Shown piece after piece: positions 1-12,738 of a stretch of 64,000 nt of DNA (its first letter is position 1; the number at the start of each line of letters is the position of its first letter). The translations under genes and the position numbers were made by a program. The stretch is from Sweltsa coloradensis (taxonomy: Eukaryota > Arthropoda > Insecta > Plecoptera > Chloroperlidae), in the NCBI GenBank assembly GCA_024449915.1, contig JAMZAV010000008.1, positions 186,001 through 250,000 on the forward strand, written 5' to 3'. Under the pieces are notes generated by a model. It was not told the DNA's origin. It saw only the letters and a program-made list of their open reading frames with translations, and did no database searches.

Positions 1-601
1 ACGCAGAGATAGATATTATGTACGAGTGGGTTCATACAATTTGATAAAGTGGAAAAAAATAATCTTCTAGAACTATTTATTTTAAATGAAAAATTTCTAC
101 CAGAGATATTCGTTTATAAATTATTCCCAACAGTCTATTTTAACACATTTGAAGCCAATGCTTTTAGTGTAATTCCATTTTTTGTACAATACTCCCACTT
201 GCATGAACGTAATCTACAAGATTTGACAATTATTCCATCATAACAATGGTTTCCTGAGTGATGAGATTCTATGGTTTACCCAAGTAAAACGTGTAATAAT
301 ACAAGAAACTTCTGCTTGTCTGCTGAAATTAAAAACACTGCGTCCTATTATCTTCATTGCATTTGATCGTTTCCGTGTGTGTGGAAGAAAAGTACAACTT
401 CACTCGTAGTGGAGAAACATTAGCATTGAGATTACACCAGAGAAAAATTCTAGAGACAAATTTCTTGAATTTCAATTCCCAGTAGAATATTCAGTTCGGG
501 ATATGTTTTAGTAAAAACCCGAAATAGGCGTTTTTTGTGAAAATAAAGTAAAACCAAAGTTCTAATATAGTAACTTTTGTAGGACGGACACCATTTTGAT
601 T

Positions 602-765
602 CAAAATTAAATGTGAGAAAGAATTATAATTATTAGTTTGATTACGTTGCGACTCTAAAATAATTCAAGGGTACAAGGGTAGGGTAGTGGGGCAAAATTA
701 AATGTGAGAAAGAATAAGAATTATTAGTGTGACTACGTTGCGACTCTAAAATAATTCAAGGGTAC
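602..765 (+). repeat. Direct repeat with 91-bp offset
   Basis: Two copies of a block of about 73 bp starting caaaattaaatgtgagaaag lie at 602 and 693. Each ends gcgactctaaaataattcaa gggtac, and they are separated by about 18 bp. Confidence 0.85.
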
Positions 766-1524
766 TGTAAGTATTCACAAACTGTTTCATTGGAGTTTCT
801 ATTGGATAATTTATTGGCTATCGGTATTAAGTTGTTAGCTAGTTCCGATGGTAGTGGGGCTCATAACTTCATTAGTATAATTGAAGCCGACGTTTTGCAG
901 ACGAGAGAGAGAGTTTGTTTGAGGCGTCTCGTGGTGAAATGTTACATCAATTGGATTGATGAGCCGAGGTTAGGGCTGGAACACAGAGGCGGCTGTTGTT
1001 ACGAGACCATCCAAATGGATCAATTAATTAACCACGGAGGGTAATCAACTGGACGGGACTTACAAAATCACACACGTAAAGGGAAAACTTTAAGGCGGAT
1101 CCATTTGATTTTTAAAATAAAGATTTTAACAATTTTTATTCTAGTACAGGTCTGTTGGAAAATTATTTAATATTTGAATCAATCCTATGATTTAATCTTT
1201 GAAAATAAAGTAACGAAGTTAGTAATCAAAATATGAATCATAGTTTTCTCATCGTGGCGAGATTTGGGAGATAGTTCCTCAAGCACTAAAACAATGCAGT
1301 GGGGAAAAAGTCAATCCAGTGGTGCCCATCAGTCAATCAATATTATGCTCCAACATATCAGGGCCACCACTGAACGGATAGCAATTAGCAGATAGAGGTG
1401 CCAGTGACATCATTGACTGGCTATTTAATATGTGATTTCTAGCCAAGAGCTCACTGTCATAGAGTTAATTACAGCATTGTTTTTGTGAATCCAATGGATC
1501 TTGTGGTATCGTGGAGGGTGAGAG

Positions 1525-1771
1525 GTGGGGGGTGGGGGTGGGGGGGAAACACCTAGGTACTTTGTGGCCTTGTCGAAACAGACCCGGCAAAGGATCAGGG
1601 ATTTATGGGATGGAGTGAGTAGCGCGAGCGGCCACTTTTAATTGGTCGCCGAGTAGAAGCTCAGGATGGCTCCCTAGAGCCCAATTCCCCCAGATGGACT
1701 TGTTGGAAGGTTACCAGCCGATCGCGACCAGGTGCATGTGGGTGGGGGGGGGGGGGGGGGGGGGGAGGGGG
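1525..1771 (+). repeat. G-rich region with a 22-G run
   Basis: tggggggtgggggtgggggg near 1526-1546 and an uninterrupted G run at 1744-1765 followed by aggggga. Both could form G-quadruplexes. The long homopolymer is also a likely site of length error in assembly. Confidence 0.8.
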
Positions 1772-2119
1772 AGTCAACACACCGACGTCGGGACGGTGAA
1801 GTGAGAACGTTGATTTACTCCCCAACACACGTTTCCACGTGAAAGCAGAGAATCACCAACGTAAATCTCATATTTATACGAATAAAATTCACAAAGTTAT
1901 TGATTGATTGATTGCTAGACACGAGATCAAGTCCACATAACACATCTCAGTCATTGGCAGAGGAGTATAACCTACGTCTAGACAGAGGTATACGATGATC
2001 AGACGATGTGTCAATGCCCAACAAACTGTCTACGATATCCAGACCGCAATACTTGATTAATTAGCTACTCTACAATACCGACAGTCGAGGCTCATGCGTG
2101 TGTGAGTCTCTGACTTGAG

Positions 2120-2210
2120 AGGGGTCGGGTTAGAATACCGCCAACGGCAATCCTGACTGAAAGTTTATTCCGGGGCCTTCTTCTGTCGTTATGAAGAGCG
2201 CAAAGGATTG
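2120..2210 (+). repeat. SINE-like fragment
   Basis: Contains cgggttagaataccgcc and the block ggcaatcctgactgaaagtt shared with 28370-28390, followed by a C/T-rich ccttcttctgtcgtta tail. More diverged than the other two copies. Confidence 0.35.
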
Positions 2211-2459
2211 AACCTTCTTGAAACAGCCCCCCGGACAATCCCTTCGCATACCCTAATACTGTCACCTAGACACTCACACGGAGCAAAACTGTAATGTGTA
2301 CACTGCAGCGGAGCATCCTTACGAAAACGTTTTTATTTATGACAATGATGCATACACTAATGTTTATTTAATACCCTTCTATCATGACCCTACTGCGTCT
2401 CTTCCTCTTTGTGTCTCGACTATGCGCGTCGATAAGTAGAGAGGAGAATAAACGCAAGA

Positions 2460-2560
2460 AAGTAATTCGGAAAGGTCTTTGGAGTTCGAACCCAGCCATA
2501 GAAAACATTGACTGAAGATTATGTCCAAGTTTTCCTCAGTCTTACGCGAATATGCAGGGA
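2460..2560 (+). repeat. SINE-like fragment
   Basis: A B-box-like ggagttcgaacccag is followed by attgactgaagattatgtcc and aagttttcctcagtctta. The downstream part matches the fragment at 28320-28420. Confidence 0.45.
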
Positions 2561-4144
2561 TTGAGTCTTGCTAACAGCTTTTCGGCATTCTTTTCCAACT
2601 CTTCAAAAACATCTAGCTAGTCACCTACTGAAACGGACACTGACATTCAAACGGAAACGTTTTTCTTTAGTTTAGCTACTTTTGTTTTTTCAGACTTATT
2701 TTAGTGTGACCTTTTATATGATATTTTTCAATGTATAAAAACAATTTTTGTCAAGTTGCAGAGCCTGTGAAAACTTGAAGGCCACAGGGGACAAGGACAC
2801 AAGACTCGTGACATGTCACAAGTGAATTTTTCAACAGTTTCTAAGTTAAAATACTCGAAATACAACCGAAGTTTGTACCTTTCGATAGGGCCGTATGCGA
2901 GGAAACCTTCAATAGCTTCCTCTGAGAATACAAGCCAGCACACCATACGCTTTGCGAGGTGAGATACGTGTACTCACTGAAAAAACATTCTTGAGACTAA
3001 AGCACTGTAACCGATCTGCGCGCGAATCAATAAAACCACAGTTAAAAGTTTGTGCCCAAGATCCGATTATTATGAGTAGGGCTAATAAATGACGCTGTAC
3101 GTTGTGTCGGGTTAATGGGCTAGAGCTTGAGGGTCCGCCGAGCTTGATAAGATCAGCTGGTTAAAGGCGGACATCGGGTTGGCCAAGAGGTTAAACTATA
3201 GACGTAACTAACGTAAAACTATTCCACGTCACCAGCGAAAGTGAAAGGAATAACATGTTTTAGGAGTTATCTAATAACTGAAAACCGAAAAGAGGAGTTC
3301 AAGTTTTTTTTAAACGGAACAGCGTTCAGATCGTTTAGGATAACATGATACTTGGTAATAATATTAGAACATCAGTTTTAATGTCAGTGGGTAGGTAGCC
3401 TAGTTATAGCTGAGTTAATAGAGACTTCAACGCCCATTTCCTACTACCCAAGAAATCTGTGGCGATCGAAAAATACGTATTGATTATAACTCGTCATAGC
3501 ACGCAATAGCTGAGCTTTGTAGCCAACACACAGCTCATTTACTTTAAATGATATGTTTTGCCAAGTAGTTAAGTGATCAATTTGTCTTTGTTACGTCGAC
3601 GAAGAATATTTTCGTAGTTGGCCCAACAGAGATTGCTGGAGGAATTGATCTCAGTCAACTGTCGAGAGAATAAGAACACACAATATTGTTTAGATCATAC
3701 TTTGAGTAGTTTAAGGTGTGCTTACCATCTATGCATGTAACATACGTTCACGCATGCTCTTTAACTTTAGCGCCTTCGCTTGTATGGTCTCACACAATAC
3801 GCGCTCGATGGATGAGAGAACAGAGCCAATCTCCCTGCATTACATTTTAGCTTCAGTTTTATTTTCCATTGGGTCTCGTCCGTTTTTACATTTTATTTAT
3901 TTTTATTTTATTTGTTTATTTAACGTTTATCCCATTTAGTTAAAAAACTAATTTACAAAGGAGGACAACTAAATAAATCTAATTACATAAATGCAGACAC
4001 AACAATGAACTACAGTTAAGTAAATATTTGAAATAGTAATATTATAACAACAATAAATTAAATAAAACACAATAATGTTGGTAACAAAATTCAAAAAGGA
4101 TATTAAACGCAATTAATTAATGAATCAAATATAACAAAGTGGTG

Positions 4145-4202
4145 GGAAAAAAAGAAAGAAAAAGGAAAAGAAAAGAAAGAAAAAGAGAAAAAAAGGAAAA
4201 AA
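4145..4202 (+). repeat. Polypurine tract
   Basis: Almost uninterrupted A/G sequence of aaag, aaagg and gaaaa units over about 58 bp. Confidence 0.85.
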
Positions 4203-4867
4203 TCATTAAAAAAGAAAAACGAAAAGAAAAAAATGATTCATTAGACGATCTCACTCAAACGAATATGAGGTTTACCAAAAATAAGGAATAGCAAATCAGG
4301 AGGTAATCAAACTTATTTTTACTAATAATATTAGTTTTATTAATTAATCTTGCTTTGGTAGTAAGTGATTGTAACCTATGCGCTTGTTTATTTTGAACAT
4401 TTTTAGAAAGTTTCGTCCACACCGGAGTACTCGTTTTTTCGGTAGAAGGCGAAAAAACTCATAAAATTCGCAAAGAAAATCCTTTAGTGTGAGACTTGAG
4501 GGTAAAGACTACCACCAATATTAAAACCACGCGAATTTACTGTTTTTAGTGATCTCGTGAACGCTGCAAAATATCACTAAACTGTTTGCAGACAGCTACG
4601 TGGTTTGTGAAGACTATAGCCTGCACGATAAAAATATTGTAATGTGATAGTTATTAAGGTTTTAATTTGATTATTAATTAATTAAATGCATATTTGAAAT
4701 ACCAACCGCACGGATTATTATATTTAAGTGCTTCTTGTTGCATTATATTGTTCTTACAAAACCATATAGCTGTCCGCAGTAAGTTTTTACGCCGTTCTCG
4801 AGATATCACGAAAAAACTTTAAATTTTGCGTGGTAACCTTAAGCAAAACTCGAGTTTAAGATTCCAT

Positions 4868-5576
4868 TCCTGGGGCTACTACCCCCCCAAAAAATTTGTT
4901 ACCACAAAATCAACAGCATAATATTACACTACAAAAATAACCATTAAGAAAATTATCTCTTGTAACTGTGATTTTACACGATTTTTTATATCTCACTACA
5001 AAAATAACCATTAAGAAAATTATCTCTTGTAACTGTGATTTTACACGATTTTTTAAAAAGCCTTTTGATCCTGCAATTGTCGAAAATTGGCGTTTTTGGG
5101 AATTTCTTAAAAATCGGTTTTAACTCGCAAATTTTTTGTTCCATCTAGATACTAGAGCCTCGTGTACCAATAAAAAAATGGCCCATTATAGCAGTGTATT
5201 GAAACTGTGCACAAATATACACTTAAACACGCAAAAATATACCATACAAAAATTACACCCTTTCTTGGTAATCAGCATATTTTGACCGAACCACTTGCCC
5301 AAAATTCACAACAAAACACAGCGAATTTACAGAAAAGGCTGCCGAGTACGTCAATAAAGGCCAATAATTTTAGGGATAAAAATCCTCCAAGGTCACGGTG
5401 CATAAAAATCGTCCCCATGACATTTTTCTTACAGGAGATTTTTGCCGATGGGACCTAGCTCGAAAATTACCAACTTTGACAATTTTGTTTCGGGTAATGG
5501 CGGACCCAATAATTTTTCTGATAATTTCTAAATTAATAGTGTGAGTATTAAGTCTATCTGATGAATACCCCTTTAA
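4868..5576 (+). mobile_element. Second copy of the TTAA-type MITE, with an internal duplication
   Basis: Homologous to 55025-55675 in the same orientation. The right end is intact (gaatacccctttaa, TTAA at 5573-5576). The left end is mutated: tcctggggctactacccc in place of ttaaaggggctattac. It also contains a 67-bp direct duplication, starting at 4927 and 4994, that is absent from the other copy. No coding capacity. Confidence 0.7.
4927..5055 (+). repeat. 67-bp tandem duplication inside the MITE
   Basis: Two almost identical units begin cactacaaaaataaccatt, at 4927 and 4994, each running to cacgatttttta. The near-perfect identity suggests a recent duplication relative to the divergence between the two MITE copies. 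Confidence 0.85.
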
Positions 5577-5661
5577 GATAGCTATTCACTTCTGGTTCAA
5601 CTATTGAGATAAAAACCGTATACGGAGCGAATCTTCTTTAAATTCATCACTTTGCTGTCAG

Positions 5662-5820
5662 TTTGTCCATACGTCTCTACGTGAATAAAAAACGAACGTG
5701 GCCTCCGATTAGCATGCATTCAATTTGATGACCTTGCTACAAAATGGTTTTTGTGACCCTGGGAGTCCAGGGTGACGGGTCAAAAAGTTGATATTGTCGT
5801 ACCCGGCACCTCCACCAAAA
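5662..5820 (+). repeat. Core-repeat element
   Basis: Begins near gtttgtccatacgtctctac, passes a gtttttgtgaccctgg block near 5742 and ends with the intact core at 5801-5820. Diverged at the start relative to the other copies. Confidence 0.5.
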
Positions 5821-6075
5821 TATCAACTCTGGATCACGTTTTATTTGTGTATCCTTCTTCGACTATCTGTTGATTCTTTGCTGCCTATTTTAGGTATTCC
5901 CGTACCCGTGCTTGTTTTAAAACATTTAATCCTATTCCTAGTTGTGATTTAAAAATACAAATTATGTTTAGTGTGCGGAACAAAAGTACGGAAATCACAA
6001 CGGCAGTGGTCCATCTTTAAAATATGTGCGAAATAGAACAAAATATGGTTAAGACATATCTACTACTTTTTGTGT

Positions 6076-6530
6076 GTATATCAATGATATTTAACATCTA
6101 CAGTAGGCTAGGTCCCCAGTCTCAAATACGTCCGTACATGCGCGAGCATAGCAAATTGAAACGTCAATCTGACCTATCAAGATGGCGATTTGGCCTTTAA
6201 ATTTATGCATCACATTATGTTTTAGATGCGATTAAGTATTTTTTCTGGATTGTTTTGATATGGTTTTAGCTTGTGCAGCATGGGAATGCACAAACAAAAA
6301 GAATAAGAAGTTATTGCATAAGGGAATTTAGTAATCATTTGGTGTTAATGGCTAATATGCTCACCTGTCAACCGGACAGCCATCTTGAAAAATATTTGGG
6401 CTACAAATCGCTCCCATCTACTTTTTTTTACATGCAAACTGACCTATTCAAGATGGCTTCAAATTGTCACGCCAGTGGACCAATGACTGGGGATTTAGCC
6501 TACTATAGACGTTAAATGTCATTGGTGTAC
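6076..6530. mobile_element. Foldback MITE with about 45-bp inverted ends
   Basis: The left end, 6076-6120, includes atttaacatctacagtaggc and tccccagt. The reverse complement of the right end, 6486-6530, includes atttaacgtctatagtaggc and tccccagt. The arms match with a handful of differences. Inside are two direct copies of a block tctgacctatcaagatggc / actgacctattcaagatggc (about 6169 and 6440). No transposase. Confidence 0.72.
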
Positions 6531-8189
6531 ATGTTATATATTTAAGACACGATAATGATAAACATAGTAATTGAGAATAAATAGTCGTATTGGGCCGATA
6601 TTCCCTTACTGTGGAGTGTGTACTTCCTCACAAAGCTAGGGGACTTGTCCTGGCAAACGTATCAAAACACATTTAATTGTTACTGTGGCTTGTTCGTTGT
6701 GACGTTCCACATGATTAATCAACAGATCATTAAAATTACAATAAATGAATAAATAAACGTTGACAATTACAAATGATATCACAAAATAAGCTCACGTGAT
6801 GACGGGGAACACTATTCGGATCCCGATGTTAGTGCGGACGTAGTACACAAATAAATATTCTATTGAAAACACCCGGAGCACAAATTATATAATATGTTTC
6901 AAGAGTAGGTATTAAAGATTCTATTAAGCCAAAAAATTAAGTTTTCTCCTTTCCGCCCTTTTATGATAAAAATTCATGTGACTGAATAGAGAGTTGTTAT
7001 TTGTTATTTGAGTTTTTATTGTATTCTGGATCGTGACGTGAAATGTAGCGCCGTGCCGCTGTTCATTTCTCCGTAAAACAAAATGCTGACTGTTGAAGAT
7101 TTGTTCTAAATATAACGCGCGTATAAAACTGTTTTCTCCAGATTTAGATAAAAATATAGTAAATACGTTATTGTGATATATTATTTAATGTCACTAAAAT
7201 GATGAGTACATTATTTATAAATAACATTGATAACAAATAATCTTTTGTTTACAATATTTTTATTTTCAATTTTTATTTTGATTCATAAGATAATTAATAG
7301 GAAAGTTGACAAAAAGCGTAATTTTCATTAATCTCCGTGTGATCGGTTTATTAGCTACGCTTCGTTTTAACGCTACGCTCTGTTTTTCAGACAAAATTAT
7401 AAGATAAATATGTTACCAATATTTATTAATGAAAACGTAGGCCTACTCGAAAAAGCAAAAATAGATGACGTGGACTTTAGCTAGCTACAATAAAAAACAA
7501 CAGTATCAGTTAAAAAACTTCATTGCAAATTTTGATGTCCTTGATGTAATTATCTTGAGTGGATTGAACACAGCTGATCGTTGGTTACAAACGTTTTACT
7601 TTTTATTTTGCAGTAGATCAATTAATGGAAGTTGCACCCGTTTGCATAATTCTCGTGTATCTTTTAGCTGCTTCGTTTTACGCACGCTCTGTTTTTTGAC
7701 AATATAGAAAGTTACAACCTATTTATAAAAAATTTAAAATTTTGAAATTTCAACAATTAGTGTGAATTAGCTAAATAAGAAATAGTTTCAGTGTAAACAA
7801 CTTCGACATTTACATTTTCTACTAAGGCTTGATGGATTGATACACGGTATGATCAGAGTACAAAATCAGTTCGTACTTTTTCACACATTATGCAAGCTCA
7901 CCATAATTAAGTTGATACACACCTTATAGAATTTCAATATTATTTTCGTGAAGCTCTCTTTACAATTTTTACCTGCGTTAACAATCGTGAAAAATAAAGT
8001 TTGAAAACATATTTTTGAAAATATCCTTCGAACTACTACTGCGGGCTTTGGTCGTGAAATAATTACGCCCGATATATAATATGTAGTTAAAATGAATTGA
8101 ATTTTACTTGTGAAGAAACAAGCATTGTGAATTTTCCGTTTCATTTTATTATGTCTATATTTTTTAAACAGCATTTTGTATATGCTATA

Positions 8190-8577
8190 AATAAAAGATT
8201 GTCTGGACCGGCACCTGCACCAAAACTCATAATTATTTTTTGTTACGCGAAAATCAGGTACCATTTTTGAATGTATGGTCGATCCCCTAAATTCCTGATC
8301 CGATACTAATATTCGGGTACTCATAGTAAAATATTACACACGTACGCGCAAACATAAAATTATATTAAGAATGGTGTGAAGATAAATAAAGCTTGTCTGG
8401 ACCGGCACCTCCACCAAAACTCATAATTTTTTTTGTTACGCGAAAATCATGTAACATTTTTGAATGTATGGTCGGTCCCTAAATTCCTGACCCAAAACGA
8501 GTACTCGAAGAAGTAGTAGAATATTACTAAACGCAAGCGTAAAAATGAAATTATATTAACAGCGGTGTGAAAAACGC
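8190..8577 (+). repeat. 194-bp tandem duplication containing two core motifs
   Basis: Two diverged units, each starting near ataaataaa and gtctggaccggcacct, carry core variants at 8207-8225 (ctgcacc) and 8401-8419 (ctccacc). They share ttgttacgcgaaaatca, tttttgaatgtatggtcg and aaattatatta. Confidence 0.8.
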
Positions 8578-8925
8578 ACCTCAAGAGAATGCGTATGCAA
8601 ATGCATAATACAGGTTTTATATATTCATAATTCACGAATCGGTTTCGTTTAAGTAATCTGAATGAGCTTAGTCCCACAACGGCGTACGCGATTTGTTAAC
8701 CTAATTGTGTGACGATCATCACCGGCCAACACTTAGCTAGCATCAACAACCCACACACCCTCCCTCCTCTTGCATTGTTATTAATTCAATACGCTAGGAA
8801 GTGCGTTGTGGCAAACGAGCATTCTTTTTTAATGTCGCTTGGATGGGCCACGCGCCTTGTAAATCAGTGTAGGCCTAGCCACACCCGACTCTACTCGTCT
8901 ACCCAGAGCTCGTTTATATCTCGGC

Positions 8926-8964
8926 TATAAAACGCCCCTCAACACAGATAAGCCTTCGTCATCT
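8926..8964 (+). promoter_or_regulatory. Possible TATA-type core promoter
   Basis: TATAAAA at 8926-8932 is followed about 33 bp on by tcatct, a weak initiator match. A 15-codon ORF (8974-9021) begins just after. TATA-like strings are common in AT-rich DNA, so this is weak. Confidence 0.2.
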
Positions 8965-9689
8965 ACAATCTACATGATGGCTTCTTGCCTGACGAAACAA
9001 ACAAACAATGTGTGTAGCTAGCAATTTATTTTATTGTCAGGCTGAAAACAACAACTACTGTCTCTAGTTGAGTAAAGGGTGTTCAAAATCTAGAAATTGC
9101 TTGTTCCTATACTTATTCTTAATAAATAAATAACTATTATAATTACAAATATGAAATATTGTTATAACAAAATATTTTTAAAGCACTGAATTGCTCCTAG
9201 TAAAAAATCTGAAATAAATGCAATTTTAGTTTGTGTTGCATTTAATAATGAGAATATTTCAATATTTTGGTTTCTCAGTGGATTTTAGATGAATAATAGC
9301 AAATTTTCATTATTACTGGAAATGCAAAGAGTTATGACGAGATAAAAAAATGTTAGGGATAAAATATTTGTTTTTAAAACATTTGCATCACACTGAAGTT
9401 TTATAAACAATAACGATAATATTTACGGCGTACATCCATAGATCATGATCAAAATATTAATGATTGATACTTGATAAAAATATGAGCAAGACTTCAATGT
9501 CAGTTTGGGGATATAACTTGAACCGAATATAATCATATTATTTCTCGTATATGAAATATTCTATCGCAACATGAAACCGTAGCAGAACAACAATTTGCCT
9601 AGAGATTGGAGATTTACAAAAACCCAATGCTTAGCAATCGATTTAAATAAATCGCTCCTATAGATATCGATGTCGAGGAATCCGATTGT

Positions 9690-9950
9690 TCTAAAACGCT
9701 TTAAGCCGCATCGATTTAACGCGCGTTCGACTCTTTGCGCGCATCAAATCTCGTTGCCGCTTCCAGCACGTGTTAGATAAAACACGCGCTCCGATTACGC
9801 GCCAACGATAATATATTACAGACGTTTGAACACAGCAAATATACTTTGACATGGAGCGCAGTGTAAGCAATTCATTCAACCGTATGCGATCACCGTTTAC
9901 ACACTCTGCTCGCTCGCTCGTCCGCGCCTAGTTCAACTGTGGTCAAGGCA
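9690..9950. other. CpG-rich patch downstream of the domain 3 exon
   Basis: Many CG dinucleotides (taacgcgcgttcgac, tttgcgcgcatcaa, gctcgctcgctcgtccgcgc). It includes the palindrome aacgcgcgtt at about 9719. No exon or promoter could be assigned. Confidence 0.3.
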
Positions 9951-10406
9951 CATCACACGAACTGATTTGAATTTTGCAACAACATTTACAAGCATGTACA
10001 GAGAGCGTCTGGATGGTTGATTTGTGACGGACAAAAATAGATTTAATGTGCCGTAAAAAAAAAGGTTTAGATTAATATGATGTTTGAACGCGGATGTTTT
10101 AATACACCTAAAAACAGTAACGCTGCTTTGTTTTGTAGCGTTCCAACCAACCAGGGAACCAACTCGGAAGCGCTGATTTCCAGTTCCTGCCCTTTCTCCT
10201 TTTCTCCGGATAAGAGAATATCTCTGCACATTATCTTTTATGCATGACAATCGAAACAGCGGCCTGAAAATGTGGGTCATCTCTCGCGAAGATTTACAGG
10301 TAAATATCTTTTACAGTAAACATCTCTCCACATCCTGGGTGTTTATTATAAGTTTGGCGTGCGAAACAATCACTAGGCAACCAGGTAAAGCAAACAAGAA
10401 ACTCAC

Positions 10407-10635
10407 TTGCATAAACAGAAGGCGACCTCTAGGCTCCACTTAAGCTCCGCCGTCCTGTAGAAGTTCTGCAGGGCGTCCATGCACGAGTCCCGATGACAGC
10501 GGCCCGAGTCGCAGTAGTGGAGGATGTTGTGCAGAGAGAGCCGGCAGCTGTGGTTGTTGTTGCACAAGTCCAAAGCCAAGTGGCAAGTGCTTTGGAAACT
10601 GAAGTTGCGGGGTAATTCCCCGTCCGGTTCCGCAC
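10407..10635 (-). CDS. Gfrl: Gfrl-like gene, exon encoding most of GFR-alpha domain 3
   Basis: A 229-bp minus-strand exon after a gtccccttcctag acceptor, ending at a GTGAGT donor. It has two leftover bases, 75 codons and two leftover bases. It starts AEPDGELPRNFSF and then shows STCHLALDLC, HSCRLSL, HYCDSGRC, DSCMDALQNFYR and VAFCLC. That gives eight cysteines matching positions 1-8 of a GDNF/GAS1 domain, including the C-x3-AL-x2-FY motif and the CxC pair. NFS and NHS are potential N-glycosylation sites. The exon is the most GC-rich stretch nearby, unlike its AT-rich surroundings. The last two cysteines, any membrane anchor and the stop codon must be in later exons at lower coordinates; none could be identified in 1-10406, so the gene probably continues beyond the window. 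Confidence 0.88.
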
Positions 10636-12738
10636 CTAGGAAGGGGACAAGCTCACTGCTGGTGATCCGATACGTGGATTGTCATGACACATTGTGCCAC
10701 GCCACTCGAATCATTAGAGAGCTATTCCCCGTCTCCCCTTCCCACCACACTAGCAAACAACCGAACCCAACTTGGAAAAACACGCGGGTTCAAATAACTG
10801 GCTCGTTCTTTAGGTGTAAAGAACTTAATTTAAGTCTGTGTTTGGGAATCCGATTCCAATTCTCGCGGCACAATGCACGCAGAAGGGCATACTGCTGGCC
10901 CTGACCATATCGGCCATTACGAGGTAGTGAGGTGAATAGCTCTCCAACGTCCGCGAAGCAGAAAGTGTTAGGCGTGGGCTCGGGTAACTTATAGGCTAGA
11001 AAGAGCCGAAATATGTCGTCAAACGTCGTCAGCGAGTCCAGTCACACAATCATTGCGAACAAGAGTTGAACGGGAACCTTTTGAGGCAATCATACAACAC
11101 AGCAGGCGGAATCAATAGCATTTGCAAAGCGAATGCCGGTCTCTGCTTTATGAAGCATGTTAACGGCAAGGTCATCCACCCTTTGAACCACTCGTCGATG
11201 TAATGTTGGGTTTGCGTTGTCGTAAGTGGATTAGTGGAGGCTGGGGATCGTGGGATAATAGTCCCTAAAGTTATGAGCATTTGCCATTCATATACATGTG
11301 ATTATGAATGATGCAGATTTTACATTTACCTGTTTCCTCATACAAACATGTGGTGGTCCTCAGTTTCATTATAACGCGCCCTGTTTATATTATTTCAGTT
11401 AACAACATTAAATCATTGAAATAGTAAATCAGCAATTACATAGGAAGTCGTGAAGATAAACATTCCACAAAGGCGGCATCCTTATCACGTGAATATTTGG
11501 GGAGGAAAAAGTAATTTGGGAGCGGCAAGAAGGCCCAATGTGCGCCGACATTGATTTAATGCTCCGTGAGTGGTGCATTGTTTTTTCAAACAACGCCAAC
11601 CTATCACGGGCTTTCTTTGCCGGGTGTTGGTTCGTACGTAATATTACTCGATTCCACGAGGAGGAATTCGAACTTCCTGGAGGAATTTAGTGCCGAGAAC
11701 TCTACTCGCGGAGTCCGTATTTTCCAATTCAAGATGCTTCCTTCCTCATCAAACCGGAAATGAAACGACACTTAAAAAATGCAATTAAAATGACAACTTA
11801 ATTTCCTCCTTCAGATTTCACCCTTAAAACATGGCCCTATATTTACTTAAATGAAGTAAAGAACCTATTAGATTAATTTATTACTGTCTGAAAGTTTTAA
11901 TTAGTCAGATATCCTGGCTGTGCGAGATTGTCCAAGGCTGCGGCATGGCGGATGGCGGATGGCGGATGTCGGGGTGATAGGGTGGTGATGGGGGAGGAAG
12001 TGGTGGAATTTACTAGCTTATCTTACTGCATTAGGGGAGGTGATTAGCTGCTACAACGTTGACAACATAACCCATAGCTTTCCTTTACTACGACCAACCA
12101 CTCGTTGAGATTTATAAATTTAGTTTTATTTTCAGTTAACAACTTTCCAAACACCAATTAGCTAAAATGAAGTATATTTCCAAGTAGTGGCAATCTCTAG
12201 GTTAGTATCTTAATATTAATGAGAGTAATATTATTCTGTGGGGCAGTGAGCGAAGGGTAACATCAAGCCGTGCGTGGTGCAACTTGCAAGTTCTACCACC
12301 GGATCTAGCTCGGTCACGGGGACATCATGCGGAGAGGGGTGTGCGTGATCACAACTAGTACAAATACTCGACGGGACGGCAACAATGTAACCATCCGTAC
12401 AGTGGCGATTCAGCACCAAATCCGATTAAGGGATTTGTAGTTGTCTTCTGATGGGTTTTTCTTGTATTTAACCTGGACGGTATTTTCTTTCTACTTAACA
12501 TTAACATATCAACGCTAAATATAAAATAGCAAAGCGTTTGTTGAACCGTGAGGAGCCATGTCGCTTGTCGTCTCGATTGATCCAGGCCGAGGCAATAGAA
12601 GCGATGGAAAGCCTTGGGATGGAGGTGAGAGATGTTTCGATAACGTGCTGTGAGCTAAGGGCAGATGGATAGAGGTGACAAAGAGAAATAAGAAAACAGT
12701 ATTGATGGTGGATATGTTATGATGGCAGGGATACATAC
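10636..12738 (-). other. Intron of the Gfrl-like gene (2.1 kb)
   Basis: Intron between the linker exon and the domain 3 exon, from a GTATGT donor to a ccttcctag acceptor. It includes a short ATGGCGG-type repeat near 11944-11968 (ggcggatggcggatggcgga-like). I see no coding exon in it. Confidence 0.7.

Larger units (their letters stand above)
1..10406. other. Downstream flank of the recognised exons, no supported gene
   Basis: The final Gfrl exons (last two cysteines of domain 3, anchor, stop, polyadenylation site) should be on the minus strand here or beyond the window edge. I could not identify them. The stretch holds a 91-bp direct repeat (0.6-0.77 kb), poly-G tracts (1.5-1.8 kb), SINE-like fragments (2.1-2.6 kb), a polypurine tract (4.15 kb), a piggyBac-type MITE (4.87-5.58 kb), a foldback element (6.1-6.5 kb), a 194-bp tandem duplication (8.2-8.6 kb) and a CpG-rich patch (9.69-9.95 kb). 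Confidence 0.6.

Noticed and set aside
7881..8324. 147-codon minus-strand ORF
   Set aside because: It overlaps the 194-bp tandem duplication and core motif; the same peptide (NYEFW-CRCRSRQ) appears in the neighbouring unit, so it reflects the repeat.
10429..10635. 68-codon minus-strand ORF starting with GTG
   Set aside because: Wrong frame of the real domain 3 exon; the correct frame carries the conserved cysteines.
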